The notes under the pieces: model-generated
Seen by the model: only the letters and a program-made list of their open reading frames with translations
Told to the model about the DNA's origin: nothing
The model's database searches: none
Part shown: piece by piece, positions 7,984 to 19,656 of the stretch
Layout of the letters: each line of letters begins with the position of its first letter
Position numbering within the stretch: the stretch's first letter is position 1
Assembly: GCF_914271545.1 (NCBI RefSeq)
Contig: NZ_CAJZAH010000002.1
Span: 1,240,001-1,304,000, forward strand
Direction: 5' to 3'
Source: Cupriavidus respiraculi
GTDB taxonomy: Bacteria; Pseudomonadota; Gammaproteobacteria; Burkholderiales; Burkholderiaceae
Length of the DNA: 64,000 bases
Program-made: the position numbers and the translations under genes

Positions 7984-10900
7984 ACCAGCACCCGTTCGAT
8001 GCCGCCCGAGTTGGCGGCATTGACGTAGTCCGGCATCCAGTTCTCGCCCAGCATATGGCGCGCCATCTCGACCACGATGTAGTCGGCCTGCACCGAGGCG
8101 TCTTCGTTGTAGCGCGACAGGCCCTGCAGGCACGACGGGCAGCTGGTCAGGATCTTGACGTCGCCGGCGAAGCCGTCGGTGCGCAGCTTGTCGGCGCCCT
8201 TGCGCATTTCCTCTTCCTTGCGGAAGCGGACCTGGGTGGAGACGTCCGGCCGCGTCACCGCGAAGGTGCCCGACTCCCCGCAGCAGCGCTCGTTGCGCTC
8301 GATCGCGCCCGCATCGCCGTTGCCGCCCATCAGGTTGTTGACCAGCTTGGTCGGGTCCATGGTCTTGATCGGCGTATGGCAGGGGTCGTGGTACATGTAG
8401 CGCGTACCGGTGATGCCTTCGAGCTTGAGCCCCTTTTCCAGCAGGTATTCGTGGATATCGATGATGCGGCAGCCGGGGAAGATCTTGTCGAATTCATAGC
8501 CGGCGAGCTGGTCGTAGCAGGTGCCGCAGCTCACCACCACCGTCTTGATATCCAGGTAGTTCAGCGTATTGGCCACGCGGTGGAACAGTACGCGGTTGTC
8601 CGTGACGATCTTCTCGGCCTTGTCGAACTGGCCCGCGCCGCGCTGGGGATAGCCGCAGCACAGATAGCCCGGAGGCAGCACGGTCTGCACGCCGACGTGC
8701 CACAGCATCGCCTGCGTGGCCAGGCCCACCTGCGAGAACAGCCGCTCCGAGCCGCAGCCCGGGAAGTAGAACACCGCCTCCGTCTCGGGCGAGGTCCGCT
8801 TCGGATCGCGGATGATCGGCACGATCTCGTTGTCCTCGATGTCGAGCAGCGCCCGTGCCGTCTTCTTGGGCAGGTTGCCCGGCATCTTCTTGTTGATGAA
8901 GTGGATCACCTGCTCCTGCACCGGCGGCTTGCCGTGCGTGGCGGGCGGATGCGCGGTCTGCTTCCGCGCGATCTTCTTGAGCACCTCGTTGCCCAGGCGC
9001 TGCGCCTTGAAGCCCCAGTCGATCATGACCTTGCGGGTCATGTTGATGGTCTGCGGATTGGTCGCGTTCAGGAACAGCATCGACGCCGCGGTGCCGGGGT
9101 TGAACTTCTTCTGACCCATCTTGCGCAGCAGGTTGCGCATGTTCATCGACACGTCGCCGAAGTCGATCTTGACCGGGCACGGCGTCACGCACTTGTGGCA
9201 CACCGTGCAATGGTCGGCCACGTCCGAGAACTCGTCCCAGTGCTTGATCGACACGCCGCGGCGGGTCTGCTCCTCGTACAGGAACGCCTCGACCAGCAGC
9301 GAGGTCGCCAGGATCTTGTTGCGCGGGCTGTAGAGCAGGTTGGCGCGCGGCACGTGGGTGGCGCACACCGGCTTGCACTTGCCGCAGCGCAGGCAGTCCT
9401 TGACGCTGTCGGCGATCGCGCCGATGTCGCTCTGCTGCATGATCAGCGACTCGTGGCCCATCAGGCCAAACGACGGCGTATAGGCGTTGCGCAGGTCGGC
9501 GCCCGGCAGCAGCTTGCCCTTGTTGAAGCGGCCGTGCGGATCCACGCGGTGCTTGTAGTCGCGGAATTCGCCGATCTCGTCCTCGGTCAGGAATTCCAGC
9601 TTGGTGATGCCGATGCCGTGCTCGCCGGAAATCACGCCGTCCAGCGAGCGGGCCAGCGTCATGATGCGGGCCACCGCCTTGTGGGCGTCCTGCAGCATGT
9701 CGTAGTCGTCCGAGTTGACCGGGATGTTGGTGTGCACGTTGCCGTCGCCGGCGTGCATGTGCAGCGCCACGAAGACGCGGCCCCGCAGTTCCTGCTTGTG
9801 GATCTTCTGGGCCTCGTCCAGGATGGGCTTGAACTCGCCGCCATTGAAGATCTTGCGCAGCTCGGCGCGCAGCTCGGTCTTCCAGGACACGCGGATCGTG
9901 CGGTCCTGCAGCAGGTGGAACACGTTCGCGTCCGGCTGCTGCACCAGGCGGGCCTCGAAGGCCGGGCCCAGCAGGCCCATGCCGTGGCCGACCAGCGCCA
10001 CGCGCGCCTGCGCCAGCGGCTGGTCCAGGTGATCCTGCAGATAGGTCCAGCGCGCGCGCACCTCGCGCAGCAGCGTCAGCGCCTGCTGCACGCGGTCTTC
10101 CAGCAGTTCGGCGCTGGGAATCTCGTTGGCGTCGTCGCTGCGGCCCAGCGGCAGGTTGCCGCGGGCGAAGAACGCCTCCAGCGCGTCGACCAGCTTGAGC
10201 TTGTTCTTGATGGACAGCTCGATATTGATGCGCTCGATGCCGTCGGTGTACTCGCCCATGCGGTTGAGCGGGATCACCACGTCCTCGTTGATCTTGAAGG
10301 CGTTGGTGTGCTTTGCGATGGCCGCGGTGCGCGAGCGGTCGAGCCAGAACTTCTTGCGCGCCTCGGGGCTGACGGCGATGAAGCCCTCGCCGCTCTTGCC
10401 GTTGGCCATGCGGATCACCTCGGAGGTGGCGCGCGCCACGGCGTTCTCGTCGTCGCCGACGATATCGCCGATCAGCACCATCTTCGGGAAGGCGTTGCGC
10501 TTGCTCTTGGTGGCGTAGCCCACCGCGCGCAGATAGCGCTCGTCCAGATGTTCCAGGCCCGCCAGGATGGCGCCGCCGGGCGTGCGCGATTCCGCATCGA
10601 GATAGTCCTTGATCTCGACGATGCTGGGAATCGCGTCGCGCGCCTGGCCGAAGAACTCCAGGCAGACCGTGCGCACATGCTTGGGCATGCGATGCAGGAT
10701 CCAGCGGGCGCTGGTGATGATGCCGTCGCAGCCTTCCTTCTGGATGCCGGGCAGGCCGGCCAGGAACTTGTCGGTGACGTCCTTGCCCAGCCCTTCCTTG
10801 CGGAACTTGCGGCCTTCGATGGCAAGCGTTTCCTTGCGCAGCGGCTTTTCGCCGGGCGCGCGCGAGCCGTCGAACCACTGCAGCTCGAAGGTGGCGACCG

Positions 10901-11954
10901 GCACGTCGTGGATCTTGCCCAGGTTGTGGTCCAGCCGGGTGATCTCGAGCCAGTTGCCCTCGGGATCGACCATGCGCCACCAGGCGAGGTTATCGAGCGC
11001 CGTGCCCCACAGCACCGCCTTCTTGCCGCCGGCGTTCATCGCGACATTGCCGCCGATGCACGAGGCGTCGATCGACGTCGGGTCCACCGCGAATACCAGC
11101 CCCGCCTTGTCGGCGGCATCGGCCACGCGGCGCGTGACCACGCCCGCGCCGGAGAAGATGGTGGCCACCGTGCCGGACACCCCCGGCAGTTCGGTCTGCT
11201 CGACGGGGCCGAGCTTTTCCAGCTTTTCGGTATTGATGACCGCGCACAGCGGGGTCAGCGGCACGGCGCCGCCGGTATAGCCGGTGCCGCCGCCGCGCGG
11301 GATGATGGTCAGGCCCAGCTCGAAGCAACCCTTGACGAGGCCCGCGATCTCTTCCTCGGTGTCGGGCGTCAGCACGACGAAGGGGTATTCCACGCGCCAG
11401 TCGGTGGCATCGGTCACGTGCGAGACGCGCGACAGGCCGTCGAACTTGATGTTGTCCTTCTGCGTGACCCGCCCCAGCACGCGCGTCGCGCGCTTGCGCA
11501 GGTCGTAGGCATCGCTGAATTCGCGCTTGAAGTCCTCGATCGCCTGCTTGGCGAAGGTCACCAGCTGCTCCACCCGGTGCGAGCGGTCCTCGGCGGCCGG
11601 CTCGGCATGCTCGGCGCGGTCGGCGGCGCGGCGCTTCTCGACCTCGGCAAGCCGGTGATGCAGCGCGGTGATCAGCATCTGCCGCCGCTTGGGATTTTCC
11701 AGCAGGTCATCCTGCAGATACGGGTTGCGGCGCACCACCCAGATGTCGCCCAGCACCTCGTACAGCATCCGGGCCGAGCGGCCGGTGCGGCGCTCGCCGC
11801 GCAGCTCGTGCAGGATCCGCCAGGCCTCCTCGCCGAGCAGGCGGATCACGATCTCGCGATCGGAGAAGGAGGTGTAGTTGTAGGGGATCTCTCGCAGACG
11901 CGGGGGAGCGTCCTGGGCGGCGAGCTTGGCATCGAGCACGAGTGGGGCGTTCAT
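7980..11954 (-). CDS. FAD-linked oxidase fused to Fe-S/CCG domains (DUF3683 family)
   Basis: A 1324-residue cytosolic or membrane-peripheral oxidoreductase. Its order is an N-terminal DUF3683-type region (about 1-170), a PCMH FAD-binding domain (about 180-330, with [17 protein letters not shown]), and a D-lactate/glycolate-dehydrogenase-type C-terminal flavin domain (ending near [15 protein letters not shown]). Next come two 4Fe-4S motifs, [11 protein letters not shown] (about 856) and [12 protein letters not shown] (about 918), then two CCG-type cysteine domains ([10 protein letters not shown] about 1098, [10 protein letters not shown] about 1226). This is like GlcD fused to GlcF/LldE-type Fe-S subunits, so it probably oxidises a 2-hydroxyacid and passes electrons to quinone. 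The substrate is inferred only at that level. AGGAAG lies upstream of the ATG. HIT follows with a 4-base overlap. Confidence 0.92.
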   Translation of the reverse strand: MNAPLVLDAKLAAQDAPPRLREIPYNYTSFSDREIVIRLLGEEAWRILHELRGERRTGRSARMLYEVLGDIWVVRRNPYLQDDLLENPKRRQMLITALHHRLAEVEKRRAADRAEHAEPAAEDRSHRVEQLVTFAKQAIEDFKREFSDAYDLRKRATRVLGRVTQKDNIKFDGLSRVSHVTDATDWRVEYPFVVLTPDTEEEIAGLVKGCFELGLTIIPRGGGTGYTGGAVPLTPLCAVINTEKLEKLGPVEQTELPGVSGTVATIFSGAGVVTRRVADAADKAGLVFAVDPTSIDASCIGGNVAMNAGGKKAVLWGTALDNLAWWRMVDPEGNWLEITRLDHNLGKIHDVPVATFELQWFDGSRAPGEKPLRKETLAIEGRKFRKEGLGKDVTDKFLAGLPGIQKEGCDGIITSARWILHRMPKHVRTVCLEFFGQARDAIPSIVEIKDYLDAESRTPGGAILAGLEHLDERYLRAVGYATKSKRNAFPKMVLIGDIVGDDENAVARATSEVIRMANGKSGEGFIAVSPEARKKFWLDRSRTAAIAKHTNAFKINEDVVIPLNRMGEYTDGIERINIELSIKNKLKLVDALEAFFARGNLPLGRSDDANEIPSAELLEDRVQQALTLLREVRARWTYLQDHLDQPLAQARVALVGHGMGLLGPAFEARLVQQPDANVFHLLQDRTIRVSWKTELRAELRKIFNGGEFKPILDEAQKIHKQELRGRVFVALHMHAGDGNVHTNIPVNSDDYDMLQDAHKAVARIMTLARSLDGVISGEHGIGITKLEFLTEDEIGEFRDYKHRVDPHGRFNKGKLLPGADLRNAYTPSFGLMGHESLIMQQSDIGAIADSVKDCLRCGKCKPVCATHVPRANLLYSPRNKILATSLLVEAFLYEEQTRRGVSIKHWDEFSDVADHCTVCHKCVTPCPVKIDFGDVSMNMRNLLRKMGQKKFNPGTAASMLFLNATNPQTINMTRKVMIDWGFKAQRLGNEVLKKIARKQTAHPPATHGKPPVQEQVIHFINKKMPGNLPKKTARALLDIEDNEIVPIIRDPKRTSPETEAVFYFPGCGSERLFSQVGLATQAMLWHVGVQTVLPPGYLCCGYPQRGAGQFDKAEKIVTDNRVLFHRVANTLNYLDIKTVVVSCGTCYDQLAGYEFDKIFPGCRIIDIHEYLLEKGLKLEGITGTRYMYHDPCHTPIKTMDPTKLVNNLMGGNGDAGAIERNERCCGESGTFAVTRPDVSTQVRFRKEEEMRKGADKLRTDGFAGDVKILTSCPSCLQGLSRYNEDASVQADYIVVEMARHMLGENWMPDYVNAANSGGIERVLV

Positions 11955-12124
11955 GGCGGAACCGCTTCCTGCTGCGCACGGGGACGGTGCGCTTATCGTC
12001 ATGTAAAGCGCGATTGTACTGCAACGCCCCGTTTCGCCGCGGCGCAGCATCCGCCGGCCCTTATCCTCCAAGGCCCCGGGCCTCCGGCAAGGCCCGCAGC
12101 CGGACAAGGGCCGGCCGCGCCCGG

Positions 12125-12703
12125 TCAGAACATGGAGCGGAAGCCGTCCCCGATGCCGCGCCAGATGCTGTCCGGCACCCACAGCAGCAGGCCGGTCATC
12201 ACCAGGTAGCGCACGAACTTGCCGATGGCCATGTAGCCCAGGCTCGGCCAGAACGGCAGCCGCAGCCAGCCGGCAAGCGTGCACAGCACATCGCCGATCG
12301 CCGGCAGCCAGGACAGCAGCAGCGTCGGCGGCCCGATGCGGCGCATCCAGCGGAAGTACTTCGCGTCCAGCGCGGGCTTGCGCGGGCGGCGCGGATGCTT
12401 GCGGTGCTGCAGGTGTTCCAGTTCGTGCTCGCGCATCTGGCGGCGCTTGTGGTATCGGACCAAGGCGAGCTTGGCGCCATAGCCGAGCCACCAGTCGATG
12501 GCGCCGCCGGCGGTATTGCCGATCGTGGCCACGATGATGGCGGGCCAGAACATCTCGGGATTGAGCTTGATATAGCCGAATACCGCCGGCTCGGAGCCCA
12601 GCGGCAGCAGCGTGGCCGACAGCAGGCTGACCACGAAGATCGCGGGCAGGCCGACCTCGGGCAGCGCTACGGTGTTGAACAACCAGTCGACAATACCTTC
12701 CAT
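12125..12703 (-). CDS. yqaA: YqaA-type DedA/SNARE-associated membrane protein
   Basis: A 192-residue inner-membrane protein of the YqaA branch of the DedA (VTT/SNARE-associated) family. It has hydrophobic segments at about residues 18-45 ([19 protein letters not shown]), 52-75, 125-150 and 155-178. The family pattern of E-P in the first loop (GSEPAVFGY) and the [15 protein letters not shown] segment are both present. A basic, His-rich cytoplasmic loop occupies about 80-115. DedA proteins are lipid scramblase or flippase-like and affect membrane homeostasis; the role of YqaA is not settled. It lies 170 bp upstream of the FAD/Fe-S gene, a gap with GC-rich dyads but no convincing T-tract terminator. 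Confidence 0.88.
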   Translation of the reverse strand: MEGIVDWLFNTVALPEVGLPAIFVVSLLSATLLPLGSEPAVFGYIKLNPEMFWPAIIVATIGNTAGGAIDWWLGYGAKLALVRYHKRRQMREHELEHLQHRKHPRRPRKPALDAKYFRWMRRIGPPTLLLSWLPAIGDVLCTLAGWLRLPFWPSLGYMAIGKFVRYLVMTGLLLWVPDSIWRGIGDGFRSMF

Positions 12704-13028
12704 CTAGGGCAATCCGGTGAGCCGCCGGGCGGGCGGCCATTCTATCAGCGACCCCGGCGGGGCAACCCGCATGGAAGTTGCCATTGATTTGTGATTTACT
12801 GTTAGAGCCTCGTTCGGTCCAAGGTTCGCGCTGCGTGCGCGTGCCGGGGGCCGCGCAGTCCGGGCGAGCCCGACGGTCATCACCTCGCTAGACCGCTGCA
12901 GCACCAGCACACCATCACGAAATAGCCGCGATCAGCGGCAGCAACGCGCCGTGGCCTGTCCCGCGCTGTCTTGTTTTTCGGGATATCGGATCGGAACGGG
13001 TCATGCGCGTCCCCACATGGAGACAAGC
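12704..13028. other. Divergent intergenic region between yqaA and the molybdenum hydroxylase operon
   Basis: About 325 bp with no convincing gene. It must hold the promoters of both divergent units. The most AT-rich part (about 12776-12802) contains TTGCCA and, 17 bases on, GTTAGA, a poor sigma-70 match on the plus strand that would leave a leader of roughly 220 nt before the small-subunit gene. I could not recognise a binding site or structured RNA. Confidence 0.4.
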
Positions 13029-13532
<504 letters not shown>

Positions 13533-13543
13533 GGGGATCCGCC

Positions 13544-16021
13544 ATGAACGCACCCGAAACCCAGAATCAACGGCTGGTCGGCGCCTCGGTCAAGCGCAAG
13601 GAAGACTATCGCTACCTGACCGGCAACGGCCAGTACACCGACGACATCGTGATGCCGCAGCAGAGCTACGGCTATTTCGTGCGCTCGCCGCACGCCCATG
13701 CGCGCATCCGCGCCATCGACAAGGGCGCCGCACTGGCCGCCCCCGGCGTGATCGGCGTCTTTACCGGCGAGGACATGGCGGCGGACAAGGTCGGCGGCCT
13801 GCCCTGCGGCTGGCTGATCCACAGCATCGACGGCACGCCGATGAAGGAGCCGGCCCATCCGGTGCTGGCGCAGGGCAAGGCCCGCCATGTCGGCGACCAG
13901 GTGGCGCTGGTGGTGGCCGAGACCCTGCAGCAGGCGCGCGACGCCGCCGAACTGGTCGAGGTCGACTACGAGGAGCTCCCCGCGGTGGTCAATACCGCGC
14001 AGGCGGCCTCGGCCTCCACGCTGGTGCACGACGACGTGCCGGCCAACACCTGCTACGTCTGGGGCCACGGCGACCGCGATGCCACCGACGCGGCCTTCGC
14101 GAAGGCCGCGCACGTGACCACGCTGGACATCGTCAACAACCGGCTGATCCCCAACGCGATCGAGCCGCGCGCCGTCAATGCCAGCTACAGCCGGCTGGAC
14201 GACAGCTACACGCTGTACGTCGCCAGCCAGAATCCCCACGTCGAGCGGCTGCTGATGGGCGCCTTCGTGCTGGGCCTGCCCGAGTCGCGGCTGCGCGTGA
14301 TCGCGCCGGACGTGGGCGGCGGCTTCGGCTCGAAGATCTTCCTGTATCCGGAGGACGTGGCGCTGACCTGGGCGTCGAAGAAGGTCAAGCGGCCGATCAA
14401 ATGGACCGCCGAGCGCTCCGAGTCGTTCCTGACCGATGCCCACGGCCGCGACCACGTGACGCGCGCCGAGCTGGCGCTCGATGCCGACGGCAAGTTCCTG
14501 GCGATGCGCGTGCACACCACCGCGAACATGGGCGCCTACCTGTCGACATTCGCCTCCAGCGTGCCCACCATCCTCTATGCCACGCTGCTCGCCGGCCAGT
14601 ACGCCACGCCCGCGATCTACGCGCAGGTCACCGCGGTGTTCACCAACACCGCGCCGGTGGACGCCTACCGCGGCGCCGGCCGGCCCGAGGCGACCTATGT
14701 GGTGGAGCGGCTGGTGGAGACCGCCGCGCGCGAACTGGGCATCGACCCCGCGGAACTGCGCCGCCGCAATTTCATCCGCGCCTTTCCGTATGCCACGCCG
14801 GTGGGACTGACCTACGACACAGGCGACTACGAACCGTGCCTCGCGCGCGCCGAGGAACTGGCCGACGTGAAGGGATTTCCCGCGCGCCGCGAGGAGGCGC
14901 AGCGGCGCGGCAAGCTGCGCGGGCTGGGCTATTCCTGCTATATCGAGGCTTGCGGCCTCGCGCCGTCCAATATCGCGGGCGCGCTCGGCGCCCGCGCGGG
15001 CCTGTTCGAAGTGGGCGAGATCCGCGTGCATCCGACCGGCAGCGTTACCGTCTTCACCGGCTCGCACAGCCACGGCCAGGGCCACGAAACCACCTTCGCG
15101 CAGGTAGTGGCCGACCGGCTCGGCATCGGGCTGGATCAGGTGGAGGTGGTCCATGGCGACACCGGACGCGTGCCGTTCGGCATGGGCACCTACGGGTCGC
15201 GCTCGCTGGCGGTGGGCGGCTCGGCCATCATGAAGGCGCTGGACAAGATCGAGGCCAAGGCCAAGAAGATCGCGGCCCATCTGCTGGAAACCTCCGCCGA
15301 CGACATCGAGTTCAGGAACGGCGTGTTCACCGTGGCCGGCACCGACCGCGGCAAGACCTTCGGCGAGGTCGCGCTGACCGCCTACGTGCCGCACAACTAT
15401 CCGCTGGACAAGCTGGAACCGGGCCTGAACGAAAACGCGTTCTACGACCCGACGAACTTCACCTATCCCTCCGGCGCCTATATCTGCGAGGTGGAGGTGG
15501 ACCCCGACACCGGCGAGACGCGCGTGGTCAAGTTCACCGCGGTGGACGACTTCGGCAACATCATCAACCCGATGATCGTCGAAGGGCAGGTGCACGGCGG
15601 CATCGGGCAGGGCCTGGGGCAGGCGATGATGGAGCAGGCCATCTATGACGACGACAGCGGCCAGTTGCTGACGGGCTCCTATATGGACTACGCCATGCCG
15701 CGCGCCGCCGACCTGCCCGACTACACCGTCGAGACCTCGCAGGGCACGCCGTGCACGCACAACCCGCTGGGCGTGAAGGGCTGCGGCGAGGCCGGGGCGA
15801 TCGGCTCGCCGCCGGCCTTCATCAACGCCCTGGTCGATGCGCTCTCGCCGCTGGGCGTGCGCGACATGCAGATGCCGGCGACACCGCACCGGGTCTGGCA
15901 GGCCATGCAGCAGGCGCGGCAGCCGCAGGCGCAACAACAGGCGCCGCAGCGGCAACAGCCCAGCCAGATGGCAACGCCCCAGCCCCAGCGGCAAGGCGGC
16001 CAGCAACCCACGGCAAACTGA
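13544..16021 (+). CDS. Molybdopterin-binding large subunit, form II CO-dehydrogenase-like (CoxL-like)
   Basis: An 825-residue catalytic subunit carrying the molybdopterin-cytosine-dinucleotide cofactor. Visible family features are the N-terminal aldehyde-oxidase a/b hammerhead domain (about 20-135), VGGGFGSK around 260-267 for cofactor binding, and the catalytic glutamate E749 in [14 protein letters not shown]. The active-site loop is A374-Y-R-G-A-G-R380, the form II signature. True CO-oxidising form I enzymes carry AYxCSFR with the copper-binding cysteine, which is absent here. The substrate is therefore unknown: form II members are mostly uncharacterised, and some hydroxylate aldehydes or N-heterocycles. 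An odd Gln/Pro-rich tail (about residues 787-825) extends past the normal end. Confidence 0.93.
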   Translation: MNAPETQNQRLVGASVKRKEDYRYLTGNGQYTDDIVMPQQSYGYFVRSPHAHARIRAIDKGAALAAPGVIGVFTGEDMAADKVGGLPCGWLIHSIDGTPMKEPAHPVLAQGKARHVGDQVALVVAETLQQARDAAELVEVDYEELPAVVNTAQAASASTLVHDDVPANTCYVWGHGDRDATDAAFAKAAHVTTLDIVNNRLIPNAIEPRAVNASYSRLDDSYTLYVASQNPHVERLLMGAFVLGLPESRLRVIAPDVGGGFGSKIFLYPEDVALTWASKKVKRPIKWTAERSESFLTDAHGRDHVTRAELALDADGKFLAMRVHTTANMGAYLSTFASSVPTILYATLLAGQYATPAIYAQVTAVFTNTAPVDAYRGAGRPEATYVVERLVETAARELGIDPAELRRRNFIRAFPYATPVGLTYDTGDYEPCLARAEELADVKGFPARREEAQRRGKLRGLGYSCYIEACGLAPSNIAGALGARAGLFEVGEIRVHPTGSVTVFTGSHSHGQGHETTFAQVVADRLGIGLDQVEVVHGDTGRVPFGMGTYGSRSLAVGGSAIMKALDKIEAKAKKIAAHLLETSADDIEFRNGVFTVAGTDRGKTFGEVALTAYVPHNYPLDKLEPGLNENAFYDPTNFTYPSGAYICEVEVDPDTGETRVVKFTAVDDFGNIINPMIVEGQVHGGIGQGLGQAMMEQAIYDDDSGQLLTGSYMDYAMPRAADLPDYTVETSQGTPCTHNPLGVKGCGEAGAIGSPPAFINALVDALSPLGVRDMQMPATPHRVWQAMQQARQPQAQQQAPQRQQPSQMATPQPQRQGGQQPTAN

Positions 16022-16035
16022 CACGGGAGCCGCAC

Positions 16036-16842
16036 ATGTACGCATTCGAATTCGAACGGGCCGCCGACGCCAACGCCGCGGTGGCGGCGATGAAGGCCGA
16101 TGCCGACGCCAAGTTCCTCGCCGGCGGCCAGAGCCTGCTCGCGGCGATGAAGCTGCGCCTTGCCGCGCCCTCGAAACTGGTCGATGTCTGCCGCATCCCC
16201 GGCATGGCCGATATCCGCATCGAGAACGACGAGGTGGTGATCGGCGCCGCCGCGCGCCATGCCGACGTGGAGGCCCATCCCGACGTCAAGGGGCGCATCC
16301 CCGCACTGGCCGCGCTGGCCGGCGGCATCGGCGACCGCCAGGTGCGTGCCGTGGGCACCATCGGCGGGTCGCTCGCCAACAACGATCCGGCGGCCTGCTA
16401 TCCGGCGGCCGCGCTCGGGCTGGGCGCGACCATCGTGACCGACCGGCGCAGCATCCCGGCCGACAACTTCTTCGTGGGCATGTACGAGACCGCGCTGGCG
16501 CCGGACGAGCTGGTCACCGCGATCCGCTTTCCCGTGCCGGACCAGGCCGCCTACGTCAAGTTCCGCAACCCCGCCTCGCACTTCGCGCTGGTCGGCGTGA
16601 TGGTCGCGCGCACCGGGCAGACGGTGCGCGTGGCGGTCACCGGCGCGGCCGACAGCGTGTTCCGCTGCCAGCCGCTGGAGCAGGCGCTCGCCGCCAGCTT
16701 CACGCCCGAGGCTGCGCGCGGCGTGACCGTCGATCCCGCCACGCTGAACGCGGACCTGCACGCCAGCGCCGCCTACCGGGCCCACCTGATCGCGGTGCTG
16801 GCCGCGCGGGCGGTGGAGCGCGCGCTGGCACCGGCGTCCTGA
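16036..16842 (+). CDS. FAD-binding medium subunit of the molybdenum hydroxylase (CoxM-like)
   Basis: A 268-residue flavoprotein subunit. The two FAD pyrophosphate-binding motifs of the family are present: AGGQS at residues 29-33 and TIGGS at 108-112. A C-terminal CO-dehydrogenase flavoprotein domain follows (about 165-265). It accepts electrons from the [2Fe-2S] subunit and hands them to an acceptor, typically quinone or NAD in this family; which one applies here cannot be told. GGGAG lies 8 bp before the ATG. It starts 14 bp after the large-subunit stop and is followed by an 83-bp gap before the MoxR-type gene. Confidence 0.94.
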   Translation: MYAFEFERAADANAAVAAMKADADAKFLAGGQSLLAAMKLRLAAPSKLVDVCRIPGMADIRIENDEVVIGAAARHADVEAHPDVKGRIPALAALAGGIGDRQVRAVGTIGGSLANNDPAACYPAAALGLGATIVTDRRSIPADNFFVGMYETALAPDELVTAIRFPVPDQAAYVKFRNPASHFALVGVMVARTGQTVRVAVTGAADSVFRCQPLEQALAASFTPEAARGVTVDPATLNADLHASAAYRAHLIAVLAARAVERALAPAS

Positions 16843-16925
16843 CGCGCCGGACCCGCCTGCCGCGGGCCCTCGCCTTCGCCCCGAAGGCAGGGTCCGCGGT
16901 CCGAACCCCGCACACTGCGCCGCGC

Positions 16926-17822
<897 letters not shown>

Positions 17823-17824
17823 CG

Positions 17825-19105
17825 ATGCCACGCCTGCACGCGCGCCCGGCGCCGCCGGCGGCCGGGCTGCCGGTGCTGGCGCGCAATGTCACCCACTTCG
17901 TGCGCCTGCTGCGCGATGCCGGCTTCGCGCTGTCCCCCGCGCACGCGGTGGACGCGCTGCAGGCGCTGCACCACATCGACCTGGGCCAGCGTGCCGACGT
18001 GCGCGCGACGCTGGCCGCGCTGCTGCTGTCGGGCCCGGACCAGCGGCCGCTGTTCGACGCGGCCTTCGACCTGTTCTGGCGCGACCCGGACTGGGAAGGC
18101 AAGCTGCGCGCGCTGCTGCTGCCGCGCGTCGACGGCGGCGCGCCGCCGCCGCGGCGCAGCAACCGCCTGGCCGATGCGCTCGCGGCGCGGCAGCCGCCGG
18201 CCATGCCCCCGCGCCCGGAGCCTCGGGAAGCCGAGCCGTTCAGCGTGCCGTTGACATTCTCCGCGCAGGAGCGCCTGTCCGCGCGCGACTTCGAGACGCT
18301 GAACGCGCAGGAATGGCGCGCGCTGCAGCACATGATCCGCGCGCGCCGCGCCAAGCTGGCGTTGCAGCGCACGCGCCGCCTGCGCGCGGCCGCCAGCGGC
18401 AGCCATGCGGATCTTCGCGCCAGCGCCCGGCTGGCGGTGCGCCAGCATGGCGAATGGCTGCGCTGGAAATTCCGCCGCCGTGCCGAGCGCAAGGTGCCGG
18501 TGGTGCTGCTGCTCGATATCTCGGGCTCGATGAGCCAGTATTCGCGCGCCGTGCTGTACTTCTGTCACGCGCTGATGCAATCGCGCGAGCGCCTGTCGGT
18601 GTTCCTGTTCGGCACCCGGCTGACCAATATCACCCGCGCGCTGCGCGAGCGCGACCCGGACGACGCCGTGGCGGCCATCGCGGGCCAGGTGCGCGACTGG
18701 GCGGGCGGCACGCGGATCGGCGCGGCATTGGCCAGCTTCAACCGCGACTGGGCGCGGCGCGCGCTGTCCGGCCGCGCCACCGTGCTGCTGGTGACCGACG
18801 GACTGGACCACGAACATATCGATGTGCTGGGCGAGGAAATGGCGCGCCTGCGCCGCTTCGCGCATCGCATCGTGTGGCTCAACCCGCTGTTGCGCTATCC
18901 CGGCTTCAGTCCGGCGGCGCGCGGCGCGCAGGCCATCCTGCCGCATGTGGACGCGCTGCGTCCCGCGCACAACCTGGACAGCCTGCTGGCGCTGGAGGCG
19001 CTGCTCGCCGAGCCGGTGAGCACCCGCAGCGCCAGCGCGGGCAACCCGGCGCCACCTCTCTCGCCTTACGCTTCCCTCAAGGAGACCTCCCCATCATGGA
19101 AATGA
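17825..19105 (+). CDS. VWA-domain protein, CoxE family
   Basis: A 426-residue protein of the CoxE/VWA family. An N-terminal helical region (1-110) and a Pro-rich linker (about 122-140) precede a von Willebrand A domain. The MIDAS start DISGSMS is at residues 231-237, followed by GGTRIG (about 295-300) and LVTDGLD, which complete the metal site. MoxR AAA ATPases work with such VWA partners, and the gene lies 2 bp after the MoxR gene. Its last 10 bases overlap the CoxG start. The C-terminal tail after LALEALLAEP is low-complexity and may reflect read-through into the coupled CoxG ribosome-binding region. Confidence 0.9.
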   Translation: MPRLHARPAPPAAGLPVLARNVTHFVRLLRDAGFALSPAHAVDALQALHHIDLGQRADVRATLAALLLSGPDQRPLFDAAFDLFWRDPDWEGKLRALLLPRVDGGAPPPRRSNRLADALAARQPPAMPPRPEPREAEPFSVPLTFSAQERLSARDFETLNAQEWRALQHMIRARRAKLALQRTRRLRAAASGSHADLRASARLAVRQHGEWLRWKFRRRAERKVPVVLLLDISGSMSQYSRAVLYFCHALMQSRERLSVFLFGTRLTNITRALRERDPDDAVAAIAGQVRDWAGGTRIGAALASFNRDWARRALSGRATVLLVTDGLDHEHIDVLGEEMARLRRFAHRIVWLNPLLRYPGFSPAARGAQAILPHVDALRPAHNLDSLLALEALLAEPVSTRSASAGNPAPPLSPYASLKETSPSWK

Positions 19106-19656
19106 CCCAGACCCAGCGCCTGCCCGTGCCGCAGCAGGTCGCATGGCAGGCGCTCAACGACACCGCCCTGCTCCAGCACTGCATTCCGGGATGTGAGAGC
19201 ATCGAGCCTGACGGCGACAACGCCTACCAGCTCACGATGATGGCGGCGGTCGGCCCGGTCAAGGCGCGCTTCAAGGGCAGGATGGCGTTGCAGGACATCC
19301 AGGCGCCCGACAGCTATACCATCCACTTCGACGGCCAGGGCGGCGCTGCCGGCTTCGGCCGCGGCAGCGCCCGCGTCACGCTGGAACCCGACGGCGAAGA
19401 GACGGTCCTCACCTATACGGTCAATGCGCAGGTGGGCGGCAAGATGGCGCAGATCGGGTCGCGGCTGGTGGACGCCGCCGCGCGCAAGATGGCCGACACC
19501 TTCTTCACGCGCTTCTCGGAAGCGGTGAGCGGCCAGAGCGGCGGCAACGACATCGACGAACAATCTACCGGCGACGCCGCCCCCGGCGACGACGCGGAAG
19601 CGACAGGCGAAAGGAAACAGAAGCGATCATGGACAGCGTGGATCTCGAAGTCCTGA
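19096..19656 (+). CDS. CoxG-type SRPBCC protein (carbon monoxide dehydrogenase subunit G)
   Basis: A 186-residue protein. Residues about 1-145 form the CoxG/SRPBCC fold, with LPVPQQVAWQALNDTALLQHCIPGCESIE near the start and GSRLVDAAARKMADTFFTRF at its end. The remaining tail is acidic, then basic, and probably flexible. In form I CODH systems CoxG is thought to recruit the enzyme to the membrane, and recent work on mycobacterial relatives proposes quinone delivery; the same job here is inference. AAGGAGA precedes the ATG at a good distance, inside the end of the CoxE gene (10-base overlap). The XdhC-type gene starts 28 bases before its stop. Confidence 0.9.
   Translation: MEMTQTQRLPVPQQVAWQALNDTALLQHCIPGCESIEPDGDNAYQLTMMAAVGPVKARFKGRMALQDIQAPDSYTIHFDGQGGAAGFGRGSARVTLEPDGEETVLTYTVNAQVGGKMAQIGSRLVDAAARKMADTFFTRFSEAVSGQSGGNDIDEQSTGDAAPGDDAEATGERKQKRSWTAWISKS

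Noticed and set aside
8055-12209. A very long open plus-strand frame opposite the FAD/Fe-S oxidase gene
   Set aside because: Its translation is His/Arg/Ala/Val-rich with no domain, and it mirrors a well-conserved gene; high GC in third positions leaves antisense frames open.
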